The translations under genes were made by a program, and so were the position numbers. The notes below the pieces were generated by a model that ran no database searches, was not told the DNA's origin, and saw only the letters and a list, made by a program, of their open reading frames with translations. Positions 17,006 to 26,715 of a stretch of 39,068 nt of DNA are shown piece after piece. Origin of the DNA: an uncultured Lactobacillus sp. (GTDB taxonomy: Bacteria; Bacillota; Bacilli; Lactobacillales; Lactobacillaceae); the NCBI RefSeq assembly GCF_948948975.1, contig NZ_CARBVX010000019.1, positions 1 through 39,068 of the forward strand, read 5' to 3'. Every line of letters begins with the position of its first letter. The first letter of the stretch is position 1.

Positions 17006-17734
17006 ATGGCATTTTTTGGTTTTAAAGATCTAAGTTCACTCTCGAGCGTCGATATGGCGCTTTATCGTTATATAACGGAAAACAGTGAAAAAGTAGTTTA
17101 TATGCGCGTACGGGATATTTCACAAAATACCCACGTTTCTAACTCATCTGTAATGCGTTTTGTTCACAAGATGGGATTTAATAGTTTTCCTGAATTCAAA
17201 TCATTTATTAAGAGTAAAACCTTTCATTACAAGCAAAATGATAAAGCCTTTGACTTTATTACTAAAGACAATTTTCCTGAAGATATCGGTCATACCCTTA
17301 AATTAGTTGAAGATACTATTTTTCAATGTGATAATGTAGTTTTTCTAGGAATGGGATCATCTGCTTTTACTGCTGGATATACTGCTCGCCAACTTGCTTC
17401 TCTTGGCTATAACACTCAGCTAGTAACTGATCCTTTCTATCCTTTAAAACCTCAACTCAGAAATACCAGTAATAATGCAATTATTTGTTTTTCTGTTTCT
17501 GGAGAAACAACCGAACTAATTGAACTTTTAAATGATTTCACTAATGACGAAGATACAACGTTAATTTCAATTACTGGTCATATTAATTCAACTATTTCTC
17601 GAATGAGTCGCTATTCCCTGACTTACCATGAAAAAGAATATCGGATAAACAGATATTATGATCTTTCCTCACAGATCCCTGCCATGTATATCATTGAGGC
17701 TTTAGTACGTAGCTTACGTAACCAAGAAATTTGA
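17006..17734 (+). CDS. MurR/RpiR-family transcriptional regulator
   Basis: 242 residues. An N-terminal helix-turn-helix domain (about 1-75; VRDISQNTHVSNSSVMRF is the recognition region) is followed by a SIS sugar-phosphate-binding domain (about 105-225; FLGMGSSAFTAGYTARQL and CFSVSGETTELI). Such proteins sense phosphosugars and control sugar uptake genes. AGGAGGG precedes the ATG. It lies between the EIIC (divergent) and the 6-phospho-beta-glucosidase (same strand), and shared operators in both gaps suggest it controls all three. Confidence 0.88.
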   Translation: MAFFGFKDLSSLSSVDMALYRYITENSEKVVYMRVRDISQNTHVSNSSVMRFVHKMGFNSFPEFKSFIKSKTFHYKQNDKAFDFITKDNFPEDIGHTLKLVEDTIFQCDNVVFLGMGSSAFTAGYTARQLASLGYNTQLVTDPFYPLKPQLRNTSNNAIICFSVSGETTELIELLNDFTNDEDTTLISITGHINSTISRMSRYSLTYHEKEYRINRYYDLSSQIPAMYIIEALVRSLRNQEI

Positions 17735-17747
17735 GAACACCCTGTTC
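17735..17747 (+). promoter_or_regulatory. Second GAACA-N3-TGTTC operator, upstream of bglA-like gene
   Basis: GAACACCCTGTTC begins on the base after the regulator stop codon. It is the same spaced palindrome as GAACATAGTGTTC at 16955-16967. A possible -10 TATAAT lies downstream at 17827-17832. Confidence 0.6.
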
Positions 17748-17801
17748 CAAAAAAGATACTCTATCCTAAAATCTTATTCTGTATCAAAACTCTTTCTTAA
17801 T

Positions 17802-19319
<1,518 letters not shown>

Positions 19320-19337
19320 TCTTTATTTATATTCCTT

Positions 19338-19396
19338 CTTTGAAAAGACCTATGCACTTCCCAGTATAGGTCTTTTCTTTTGCGATAAAACAAAAA
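19338..19396. repeat. 59-bp direct repeat, right end of the beta-glucoside cassette
   Basis: Second copy of the 15407-15465 repeat, 3931 bp away in the same orientation. Here it serves as the terminator of the glucosidase gene (19343-19380, stem AAAAGACCTAT/ATAGGTCTTTT), without the 61-bp core found next to the left copy. Confidence 0.95.
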
Positions 19397-19431
19397 GAGG
19401 ATCCTTTCACATTTGGATACCTCTTTTATTG
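19393..19431 (-). terminator. Terminator of the minus-strand immunity-like gene
   Basis: AAAAGAGGATCC pairs with GGATACCTCTTTT around a 10-nt loop, with one bulge. It is T-rich on both sides and lies between convergent genes. Confidence 0.7.
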
Positions 19432-19440
19432 TCTGTTAAT

Positions 19441-19794
19441 TTATCCCCAATGGATAAAGTCCAGTACATTTTTATCTTGAGTATACCTAGCATAAACTGA
19501 ATTTCTTAATTTATTCCAGATTTCATTTTGAAAATTATTTAACTTAAATTCATTTAATGCCATCAAATTTTCAACTAGACTAACAACATTAAATAGTTCA
19601 GAAGTCAAAGCAACTGCGTGATATTTTCCTGTTTTTAAATTAATAATTGTTTTATTTATTTGCTCAATAACTTTAATTTTCTCAGGTAACTTATTATCAA
19701 CTAAACTTAGTTTAAATGCTTCAAGTAAGCTGATATATTCTTGATATTCCATGATTACTGACGCCCAATCTAACCATAACAAATGTGATATCAC
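19441..19794 (-). CDS. Bacteriocin-immunity-like small protein
   Basis: 117 codons from a GTG at 19794, or about 103 from the ATG at 19752 (MEYQEYISL); neither has a clear ribosome binding site. It is all-helical, soluble and lysine-rich. The segment LTSELFNVVSLVENLMALNEFKLNNFQNEIWNKL, here quoted in parts as LTSELFNVV and FKLNNFQNEIWNKL, resembles the C-terminal half of enterocin-A-type immunity proteins and the neighbour at 19979. No bacteriocin gene is adjacent. The assignment rests on pattern only. Confidence 0.4.
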   Translation of the reverse strand: MISHLLWLDWASVIMEYQEYISLLEAFKLSLVDNKLPEKIKVIEQINKTIINLKTGKYHAVALTSELFNVVSLVENLMALNEFKLNNFQNEIWNKLRNSVYARYTQDKNVLDFIHWG

Positions 19795-19978
19795 TACTAA
19801 AATCTAAAGCAGTTATAGTCACCGTCAAAGTAAATATGAAAACGCATTCGTGCAATTAAACTTTGTCATAACAATTATCCATTTTCATCAAAAAATTGTG
19901 TAAATCAAACTTCCATAATACGATTATCTTGCAAAGAATCATTTCTAAATTTATCGAAAGATCCAGAAGGTGAAAAAG

Positions 19979-20262
19979 ATGGTTTCTAAAGATGAAATTA
20001 TTACCATAATGACTGAGTTAGTTAACTCACTTAATAATACAAATCCTCATTCAGAATTTACTAACTTCCTTACAGATAGTCTAAACACAATTAAATCTAG
20101 CAATGGTGTTGCTTTCACAGGTCAACTGCAATATTTTTTAATCACGCCCCTGTTGTAAAGTTTTCCGATAATATCACATTTACTTCACAAGAAGAAAAAC
20201 TATGGAATAAACTCCTCTCTCTAAACGAGCTAGGAAATAATCTTTGGGGTGCAAGTTTATAA
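19979..20262 (+). pseudogene. Frameshifted enterocin-A-immunity-like gene
   Basis: The first frame starts at ATG 19979 (AGAAGG 8 nt upstream) and stops at 20158. The -1 frame then continues to 20262. Joined, they give about 94 residues whose end (ITFTSQEEKLWNKL, then LNELGNNLWGASL) resembles EntA-type immunity proteins. The junction is T_TTT_TTA (20134-20140) in the reading frame, which is both a T6 homopolymer prone to loss of a base and a textbook -1 slippery heptamer. No clear downstream hairpin was seen, so a pseudogene is the simpler reading. Confidence 0.5.
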
Positions 20263-20348
20263 TTCATTTCCAACTTCTTAATCAAATTTAACTTTTTTAA
20301 TAAAAAACGTCACAATTTGTTCACATTTTCATTCTAATATATAAACCA

Positions 20349-20510
20349 TAGCAACGGGGAAGACAAAACCCCATCGCTATTAGCATTAACATCCAACTTT
20401 TTATTTTCATTCTTACTCCTCCAAGTAGATTGAATACATTTATCAGTCTTTGACTGATCCTATACTTATATATTTTGAAATCCGCGTCTTTCCCAGCGCG
20501 GATTTTTTTG
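20349..20510 (+). ncRNA. Small RNA or type I toxin/antitoxin-like locus, copy 2
   Basis: Plus-strand TTGTTC (20317-20322), a 17-bp spacer and TATAAA (20340-20345) form a promoter. The RNA has a 5' hairpin (20349-20358 with 20369-20378), the 61-base core with ACTCCTCCAAG, a hairpin ATCAGTC/GACTGAT, and a terminator (20478-20509; stem ATCCGCG/CGCGGAT, loop TCTTTCCCAG, T7). On the minus strand the core gives TTGGAGGAG before an ATG and a 29-codon frame with a hydrophobic middle. Terminator polarity favours the plus strand. The remainder of the 20263-20583 gap holds only the promoter of the next gene, with TATAAT at 20534-20539. Confidence 0.55.
20376..20436. repeat. 61-bp repeat core, copy 2
   Basis: Identical to 15314-15374. 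Sequence on both sides diverges although structures are kept. Confidence 0.95.
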
Positions 20511-20583
20511 TGGGCTTATTTTTCAGACTTTCATATAATAGAGATGTAAAGTACTAAAATTCATTTATCTAGGAAGGATTATT

Positions 20584-21078
20584 ATGTTTTCACCAGTGAT
20601 TCAGTCTTTAATTGAAGAAAAAGCAGGTTCTTTTATTATTCCTGCTTCTAGGATTGCATTTGTGGAAGACGAAAACCCACTCTACCATGCTTTTTTAGTT
20701 CTTACTAAAATGAAATATTCAAAAATTCCAGTTTTGGATAAAGAGCAAAAAGTAGTTGGCTTAATCAGCTTATCGATGATTACAGACACAATGCTGACTC
20801 CTGATAATATTGTGATTGAACCTCTATCGGACTTAAAAGTTAAAGATGTAATGCAGACAAAATTTGAAACAATTAACTTTGCCCGCACTAATCTTGAGAC
20901 GCAGCTCCATCTTCTAGTTGATAATCCTTTTATTCCAGTTGTAAATGATAATAATGTTTTTCAGGGATTACTGACTAGGCGAGAATGGATTAAGGCCTTT
21001 AATTATGTAACTCATTCAATTGAAGAAAAATACGACATTACTAAGAAAACCTTACAGAAAGAAAACCCAATAACTTAA
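20584..21078 (+). CDS. cbpB: CBS-domain protein, CbpB/DarB-like
   Basis: 164 residues with two CBS motifs and no other domain. The segments HAFLVLTKMKYSKIPVLD and FQGLLTRREW match the pattern of B. subtilis DarB (YkuL) and Listeria CbpB, cytoplasmic proteins that bind c-di-AMP and, when unliganded, activate Rel and pyruvate carboxylase. AGGAAGG precedes the ATG. The next two plus-strand genes are cation transporters, which suits c-di-AMP-linked ion homeostasis; that link is inference. Confidence 0.75.
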   Translation: MFSPVIQSLIEEKAGSFIIPASRIAFVEDENPLYHAFLVLTKMKYSKIPVLDKEQKVVGLISLSMITDTMLTPDNIVIEPLSDLKVKDVMQTKFETINFARTNLETQLHLLVDNPFIPVVNDNNVFQGLLTRREWIKAFNYVTHSIEEKYDITKKTLQKENPIT

Positions 21079-21148
21079 ATTCAATAAGTTAAGTGGTATA
21101 ATAGTAATGTTTTAGTATTATTGATTAAATTAGTTGGAGGGAACGCTA

Positions 21149-23026
21149 ATGAGAAATCAATGGAAATTTTTCACAATTCTTGGGATTGGTGTTGTTGCAG
21201 CAATCCTAGACTTCCTATGTGGAGCACCTAAGATTGGTGGGTGGCCAATTTCCGGTATCTTAATTGATATCTTCGGAATTTTTATGGCTATTACCATGCT
21301 TCGAGAAATGATTGAAACCCTTGAATCTGGTCGTTGGGGCGTAGATATCTTGGCAATCATTGCTGTTGTTTCAACAATGATTGTCGGCGATTACTGGGCT
21401 GCTTGGATGATTTTAATCATGTTGACCGGTGGTGAATCACTTGAAGATTACGCTACAAGTCAAGCTGATAAAGAATTACGCTCTTTACTAAAAAATTCTC
21501 CAAGAATTGCTGATAAGTTAGTTAATGGTAAGGTTGAAGAAGTTAAAGTTGATGAGTTAAAAATTGGCGATATCGTTTTAATTAAACCTGGTAGTCAAGT
21601 ACCGGTCGATGGAAAAATTATTAAAGGAAATTCTAGTTTCGACCAATCTTCTTTAACAGGTGAATCAGTTCCTGTTGATAAAAAAGTTGGCGATGATTTA
21701 ATGTCAGGATCGATTAATGGGGATGCAGCTGTAGAAATGAAAGTTACTAAGGCTGCTAAAGATTCTGAATATCAGTCAATTGTTGCTTTAGTTAAATCTT
21801 CTGAAGCAAAACCAGCTAAATTTGTTAAAATGGCTGATCGTTATGCTGTACCATTCACTATTGTTTCTTTAATCATTGGTATTGCTGCTATGATTACCTC
21901 AGCTGTAACTAATCCAGCTCTTGGCTGGCAAGCACACTTTTTACGTTTTGCTCAAGTTATGGTTGTTGCCTCTCCTTGCCCATTGCTAATTGCGGCACCA
22001 GTCGCAATGGTTTCAGGAATGAGCTCAATGTCAAGAAGCCACATTATTGTTAAATCTGGTACTACTCTTGAAAAGTTGTCCCGCACCTTAACTTTTGCTT
22101 TTGATAAAACTGGAACTTTAACTGAAAATCAACTAGTTATTGATCAAGTTGTTTTACCAGAAAATAGTTCTATTTCAAAAGAAGAACTACAAAGCTTGGC
22201 AGCTAGTGTTGAACAACAATCGAGTCACGTTATTGCTACTTCATTAGTTAAAAGTACTAATAAAAACTTGATTAAGCCAGTTACAAACTTAAAAGAAGCT
22301 ACTGCTAAAGGAGTTAGCGGTGAAGTAGACGGCAAATTAGTTAAAGTTGGTAAACTTTCCTATGTTGATCCTGATCACGAAAAGATCACCGTTCAATCAA
22401 CTGCTGTCTTTGTTTCAATTGATAATAAATTTGCTGGATACATTACTTTCCAAGATCAAATTAGAAAGAATACACCGGAAACGATTGCTCGTTTGCGTCG
22501 TCAAGGCGTAAAGCAAATTATGATGCTGACTGGTGACCGAAAAGCTGTCGCTGACAAAGTTGCTAAAGAAGCTGGAATTAAAGAAAGTGAAGTTTATGCT
22601 GACTTACTTCCAGCTCAAAAAATTCAAGCTATTAGAGATGTTAAGCCTGACTTAAGACCGGTTGCTATGGTTGGTGATGGCGTTAATGATGCACCAAGTT
22701 TAATGGCTGCTGATGTTGGGATCGCTATGGGTGCTAAAGGAGCAACTGCAGCTAGTGAAAGTGCGGATTCTGTTATTATGGTTAACGACATTTCTAAAGT
22801 TAATGATGCTGTTGCTATCTCTAAGCACACAATGAAAGTAGCACACGTTGATATTATTACGGCTATTTGTATTGTTATCTTGATTGAATTAATCGCCTTC
22901 ACAGGTATAATTCCAGCATTTTGGGGAGCAATTTTACAAGAAGTAGTTGATTTAATCACCATTTTATTAGCTCTTCTTGCTAAAACTAAGCCAACTAATC
23001 CTAAACAAACAGGACTAGAAAAATAA
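21149..23026 (+). CDS. P1B-like cation-transporting P-type ATPase
   Basis: 625 residues with no N-terminal metal-binding domain. TGES (actuator), SPCPLLIAAP (TM6 SPC), DKTGTLTE (phosphorylated Asp) and MVGDGVNDAPSL are in order. Two features are off the heavy-metal pattern: the usual S-x-HP of the nucleotide-binding domain reads SSHVIAT, and the last membrane pair lacks the HExxT or NA-type metal motif, reading GAILQEVVDLITILLAL. The ion is therefore uncertain. I chose the ATG at 21149 because GGAGGG lies 8 nt upstream; the longer frame begins with TTG inside that site. Confidence 0.82.
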   Translation: MRNQWKFFTILGIGVVAAILDFLCGAPKIGGWPISGILIDIFGIFMAITMLREMIETLESGRWGVDILAIIAVVSTMIVGDYWAAWMILIMLTGGESLEDYATSQADKELRSLLKNSPRIADKLVNGKVEEVKVDELKIGDIVLIKPGSQVPVDGKIIKGNSSFDQSSLTGESVPVDKKVGDDLMSGSINGDAAVEMKVTKAAKDSEYQSIVALVKSSEAKPAKFVKMADRYAVPFTIVSLIIGIAAMITSAVTNPALGWQAHFLRFAQVMVVASPCPLLIAAPVAMVSGMSSMSRSHIIVKSGTTLEKLSRTLTFAFDKTGTLTENQLVIDQVVLPENSSISKEELQSLAASVEQQSSHVIATSLVKSTNKNLIKPVTNLKEATAKGVSGEVDGKLVKVGKLSYVDPDHEKITVQSTAVFVSIDNKFAGYITFQDQIRKNTPETIARLRRQGVKQIMMLTGDRKAVADKVAKEAGIKESEVYADLLPAQKIQAIRDVKPDLRPVAMVGDGVNDAPSLMAADVGIAMGAKGATAASESADSVIMVNDISKVNDAVAISKHTMKVAHVDIITAICIVILIELIAFTGIIPAFWGAILQEVVDLITILLALLAKTKPTNPKQTGLEK

Positions 23027-23105
23027 TAACTTAATTTGCAACTAACCATATTTTTAGCTAAACTAATTTTTAGTTAAATATTTTTATTAGTGGTTGGGTT
23101 TTATA

Positions 23106-23157
23106 AAAACTTTCAAGATTTGCTTATTTGGGTCAATAAGTGCTTGAAAGTTTTTTT
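23106..23157 (+). terminator. Terminator of the P-type ATPase gene
   Basis: Long hairpin: AAAACTTTCAAG pairs with CTTGAAAGTTTT, with an inner CTTATT/AATAAG stem, followed by T8. Confidence 0.88.
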
Positions 23158-23192
23158 TATTTTGTCACAAAGTTATAGAAAGCTGGAAGAAA

Positions 23193-24353
23193 ATGCACTT
23201 TTTAGGAGAATTAATTTTAATTCTGCTGGCTACAACGTTATTAGGACAATTATTTTCACGTCTTAATATGCCAGCAGTTATTGGACAATTATTATCAGGA
23301 ATTTTACTCGGACCAGCAATTCTAGGCTGGGTTAAGCCAAATGAAATTGTCTCCCTCTTTTCAGAGTTTGGAGTAATTCTATTAATGTTTTTAGCTGGTT
23401 TAGAGAGTGATTTAGACTTATTAAAGAAGTATTTTAAATTAAGTTTTACTGTCGCTGGCATCGGGGTTGTTTTACCTGTATTTTTCACGGGGATAGCCAG
23501 TTACTTATTTGGGATGCAGTTCCTCGAAGCACTATTCATCGGAATTGTTTTTGCCGCTACTAGTGTTTCAATTTCCGTTGTAGTTTTACAAGAAGCTAAC
23601 CAAATCCATACTCGTGCTGGTACTGCTATCTTAGGAGCAGCAGTTGTTGATGATATCTTAGCAGTTATTGTTTTAAGTTTATTTACTACTTTTAGTCATG
23701 AAGGTGGAAAAAGTGGTTTAACGAATAACTTTTTCCTCAATTTACTTATTGAAGTAATATACTTTGTTGCCGTTTGGGTTGTCTTCAAATTTATCGCACC
23801 ATATTTTATGAAACTAGCTGAAAAAGTGGAAGTCGATTATGCAGTAGTTATAGGCTCCCTAGTTCTAGCTCTCTCAATGGCCTGGGCAGCAGATTTTGTA
23901 GGCTTAAGTGCTGTTGTTGGAGCATTCTTTGGTGGTCTAGCAATTAGACAAACTCCACAATATAAGGAAGTTCAATCTTCTGTTAGTGCAATTGGTTACT
24001 CTATTTTTATCCCCGTTTTCTTTGTAAACATTGGACTATCCATGACATTTGCTAGCTTTATCAAAGATATCTGGTTCATTATTGTTATGACTATACTAGC
24101 CGTATTATCGAAATTCTGGGCTGGTAAATATTCAAGTGAATTATTTGGTTTTACCAAGAATGAAGGAAATATTGTCGGAGCAGGGATGGTATCACGTGGT
24201 GAAGTAGCGCTGATTGTAGCACAAATTGGAATTACCCATCACCTATTCCCAGAAGACATTTATTCAAGTTTGATTTTGGTAATTATTATCACCACAGTTC
24301 TTTCACCATTTATTTTGAACTACTATATTAAGCGTGAAGTAAAGAAGAACTAA
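23193..24353 (+). CDS. CPA2-family cation/proton antiporter
   Basis: 386 residues with about 11-12 membrane helices and no cytoplasmic RCK/TrkA domain. The segments GQLLSGILLGPAILG and LMFLAGLESDLDLL near the N-terminus and GAAVVDDILAV (paired aspartates in the ion-binding helix) mark the KefB/NapA-type CPA2 family, which exchanges Na+ or K+ for H+. GGAAG lies shortly before the ATG. It is separated from the ATPase by a strong terminator, so it must have its own promoter, which I could not place. Confidence 0.86.
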   Translation: MHFLGELILILLATTLLGQLFSRLNMPAVIGQLLSGILLGPAILGWVKPNEIVSLFSEFGVILLMFLAGLESDLDLLKKYFKLSFTVAGIGVVLPVFFTGIASYLFGMQFLEALFIGIVFAATSVSISVVVLQEANQIHTRAGTAILGAAVVDDILAVIVLSLFTTFSHEGGKSGLTNNFFLNLLIEVIYFVAVWVVFKFIAPYFMKLAEKVEVDYAVVIGSLVLALSMAWAADFVGLSAVVGAFFGGLAIRQTPQYKEVQSSVSAIGYSIFIPVFFVNIGLSMTFASFIKDIWFIIVMTILAVLSKFWAGKYSSELFGFTKNEGNIVGAGMVSRGEVALIVAQIGITHHLFPEDIYSSLILVIIITTVLSPFILNYYIKREVKKN

Positions 24354-24354
24354 T

Positions 24355-24385
24355 AAAAACGAGGTCATAATGACCTCGTTTTTCT
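24355..24385. terminator. Bidirectional palindromic terminator, copy 1
   Basis: AAAAACGAGGTCA-TAA-TGACCTCGTTTTT, between convergent genes. The same hairpin occurs at 27564-27594. Confidence 0.92.
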
Positions 24386-24389
24386 GTAT

Positions 24390-25037
24390 TTAATTTACTT
24401 TAATACTTCCTAGAGATGTATCGGCTTTTAATACATTTTCAGTGTCACTGTTATTCTCAAAAGAATCTCCCCGCTTTTTGCCACTAACAGTAATTTTACC
24501 CAAAGAAGTATCTAAATCATATCCACTTGCATTACATTTATTAACCTCAATGTTTCCCTTAGCGGTATCAAAACTGGCTCCTTTTCGTGTCTTTAATTCT
24601 CTAATAGCTATATTTCCATTAGCTAAATCAACATCTACCTTCTTAGTTGCCAAATAATCAGCACTGACATTGCAATTTGCACTCTCAATATTTAAATCAG
24701 CCAATTCTTCTTTGGGCATTTCAATTACAATTTTGGAATTTAACTGTTTAAGATTAAACATATTTACATGAACGCCAGCTTTAGAAAATGAAATCTTTAA
24801 ATTTCCGTTCTCCACTTTAACGTCCGGCGCAATTTTCTCTAAGCCAGAATAACTAACACCATATTTACTACTAGTTTTAAAAATTATATCTCCTGTTGGA
24901 ATATCTACACTTACCTTATTAAATTTATTAAAAGAATAAGCTTGATTTACTATTTTTTTATTTGTTCTATTAAACATTACTATCCCTCCGCCTACAATTA
25001 CGGCAATAATGATTATAATTAAAAATATTTTTTTCAA
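24390..25037 (-). CDS. DUF4097-like surface protein with N-terminal anchor
   Basis: 215 residues. An N-terminal hydrophobic anchor (about 3-22) is followed by repeating short beta-strands with Asn/Asp turns (VDIPTGDIIFKTSS, LANGNIAIREL, DTAKGNIEVNKCN, DTSLGKITVSGK), the pattern of DUF4097-type right-handed beta-helix domains. The start is a TTG, 4 bp after the ABC gene; no ATG or GTG is available in frame, and the AGAGGA upstream is rather far. It is co-transcribed with the ABC exporter. The function is unknown. Confidence 0.7.
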   Translation of the reverse strand: MKKIFLIIIIIAVIVGGGIVMFNRTNKKIVNQAYSFNKFNKVSVDIPTGDIIFKTSSKYGVSYSGLEKIAPDVKVENGNLKISFSKAGVHVNMFNLKQLNSKIVIEMPKEELADLNIESANCNVSADYLATKKVDVDLANGNIAIRELKTRKGASFDTAKGNIEVNKCNASGYDLDTSLGKITVSGKKRGDSFENNSDTENVLKADTSLGSIKVN

Positions 25038-25041
25038 TTCA

Positions 25042-26610
25042 TTAAATATAGTCCTCTAAATCTAATATTTTGTCGTATTTATTTAAATCATCTTTTTCAT
25101 AATGATGAATTACTTCAATAAAAGTTAGGTTTGAATTTAATAAGTACTGATGAATAAGTTGAGACGTTTTTTTATCAAGAGAGGCATTAATCTCGTCAAG
25201 TAATAAAACAGGACGAGCCATTAAAATTGCTCTTGCTAATTCAATCCGCGCTAGCTGTCCACCAGACAATTTATCTGCTTCTTCACCCAATTGATAATCG
25301 AGCCCTTTTTCTTTAATGAGATTTCTCAAATCTAACTTATCGCAAATTTCCTCTAGTTTTTCCCGGGAAATATTTTCTCCTAAAGTTAGATTAAACAACA
25401 AACTATCAGCAAAAATCACTGGTGCTTGACTTGCATATGAAAACAAATCCGAAAAGTTACCTGCATTTGTCTTTTTGCTGTTTAGTTTAATTCCTTTTGC
25501 TTGTCCATATTTTCCATATAATAAAAATTGTAACAAGGTTGATTTTCCGGCTCCAGATGGTCCAATAACCGCAATCTTCTCTCCTGGTTTAATCTCTATG
25601 TTAACCTCACTAGCTAATTGCTTTCCATCCCTCTTTAAAGTTAAACCTTCTATACTCAAATCCTGCAAGCTCACTGCTTTGCTACCTTTATGATCTTTTT
25701 CATTATTCAAAAAGTGATCTACATTCTCAACTATTTTTTTAGTAGTAGCTAGCTTATTTCGATCATCTAAAATGTACAAAATTGGATTTACAAAAGAATT
25801 TGCAAGCTGCACAATAGCAAACAATGCTCCTAAAGTTGTTTGTCCTTTTACAACTAAATATATTCCAAATAAGAATGGCATCAAAAAAGTAATGATATGT
25901 GCAATAAAGTTGATCCATGAATTAGTATCAAGATTCAATAAATTCATCCTGCTTAATTCTTGTTCTAATCTTGCTACAGTTTGCTTATTCTTCAATACTG
26001 CTTGCCTTTGACCACCATATAGATTTAGTGTTTCAACACCAGCCAAAAAATTCTTTGTTTGATTAACATATCTACTATTTGCCTTAGTCCACTTTTCAGA
26101 AGATTCTTGAATTGGTTTTTGAAAAATATTGGAAACAAGCATCGGAACAAAAGAACCAAATAAGAATAAAAGAGTAATTAACCAATTAACAGCTAGAGCA
26201 TATCCTAGTGCTAAGATCAAAGAAAAACTTTGCATAATAATTTCAATCTGCGCATCAAAACGATTAGTTTCTAGCAATTTAAAATCATTAGTTAGAAATC
26301 CTAAGCTGTTGCTATTTTTATCTTTATCGTCTTCTAACATACCACCAAAAATATGAGTTCTAAGATAAATATTTACCTCTTTAATAATAGTTGTTTTTAA
26401 GCGATTAAATGATAAACTTGCAACTAATGTAACAGTTAAGGCAGCCACAATCACAACTAAAAACTGTGTGATCTTATCCCAGCTCTTATTGCTAGCAATA
26501 TTAGTCAAAGTTTGAACAATGTTAGCCATAATAATATTTTGAAAACTGGCGATCAAGCCTAAGACAATCATCAAGATAAACTTGAATTTATTTGAATACC
26601 TAAATAGCAT
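25042..26610 (-). CDS. ABC exporter half-transporter (membrane domain fused to ATPase)
   Basis: 522 residues: a six-helix ABC type-1 membrane domain (about 1-300) and a C-terminal ATPase. Walker A is GPSGAGKST, the signature is LSGGQLARIELARA, and Walker B with D-loop is VLLLDEINASLD. It would work as a homodimer exporting peptides, lipids or drugs. GGGAG lies before the ATG. It is divergent from the Rgg-family regulator with about 100 bp between them, so it is the likely target of that regulator. Confidence 0.85.
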   Translation of the reverse strand: MLFRYSNKFKFILMIVLGLIASFQNIIMANIVQTLTNIASNKSWDKITQFLVVIVAALTVTLVASLSFNRLKTTIIKEVNIYLRTHIFGGMLEDDKDKNSNSLGFLTNDFKLLETNRFDAQIEIIMQSFSLILALGYALAVNWLITLLFLFGSFVPMLVSNIFQKPIQESSEKWTKANSRYVNQTKNFLAGVETLNLYGGQRQAVLKNKQTVARLEQELSRMNLLNLDTNSWINFIAHIITFLMPFLFGIYLVVKGQTTLGALFAIVQLANSFVNPILYILDDRNKLATTKKIVENVDHFLNNEKDHKGSKAVSLQDLSIEGLTLKRDGKQLASEVNIEIKPGEKIAVIGPSGAGKSTLLQFLLYGKYGQAKGIKLNSKKTNAGNFSDLFSYASQAPVIFADSLLFNLTLGENISREKLEEICDKLDLRNLIKEKGLDYQLGEEADKLSGGQLARIELARAILMARPVLLLDEINASLDKKTSQLIHQYLLNSNLTFIEVIHHYEKDDLNKYDKILDLEDYI

Positions 26611-26634
26611 TTACTTATCTCCCATCAATTAAAT

Positions 26635-26695
26635 TTGTTGATAAGAGTATATAGTGAGATAATACTTAAAAATAAATCTCTTGCAGATCTGCAAG
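26635..26695 (+). promoter_or_regulatory. Promoter of the Rgg-family gene with 16-bp palindrome
   Basis: TTGTTG (26635-26640), a 17-bp spacer and GATAAT (26658-26663) form a promoter. Just downstream is the perfect palindrome CTTGCAGATCTGCAAG (26680-26695), between the start of transcription and the ribosome binding site. It is a candidate operator for the divergent regulator and ABC genes. Confidence 0.6.
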
Positions 26696-26715
26696 TTAAA
26701 TTTAGAGGTAAAAAA

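Noticed and set aside
19837..19850. TGAAAACGCATTCG as a CcpA cre site.
   Set aside because: Two mismatches to the consensus, including the final half-site, and no clear promoter next to it.
26611..26715. Short hydrophobic peptide gene for the Rgg-family regulator.
   Set aside because: The open frame back to 26635 is in frame with the regulator and overlaps its promoter; no separate peptide with a ribosome binding site was found here or at the downstream end.
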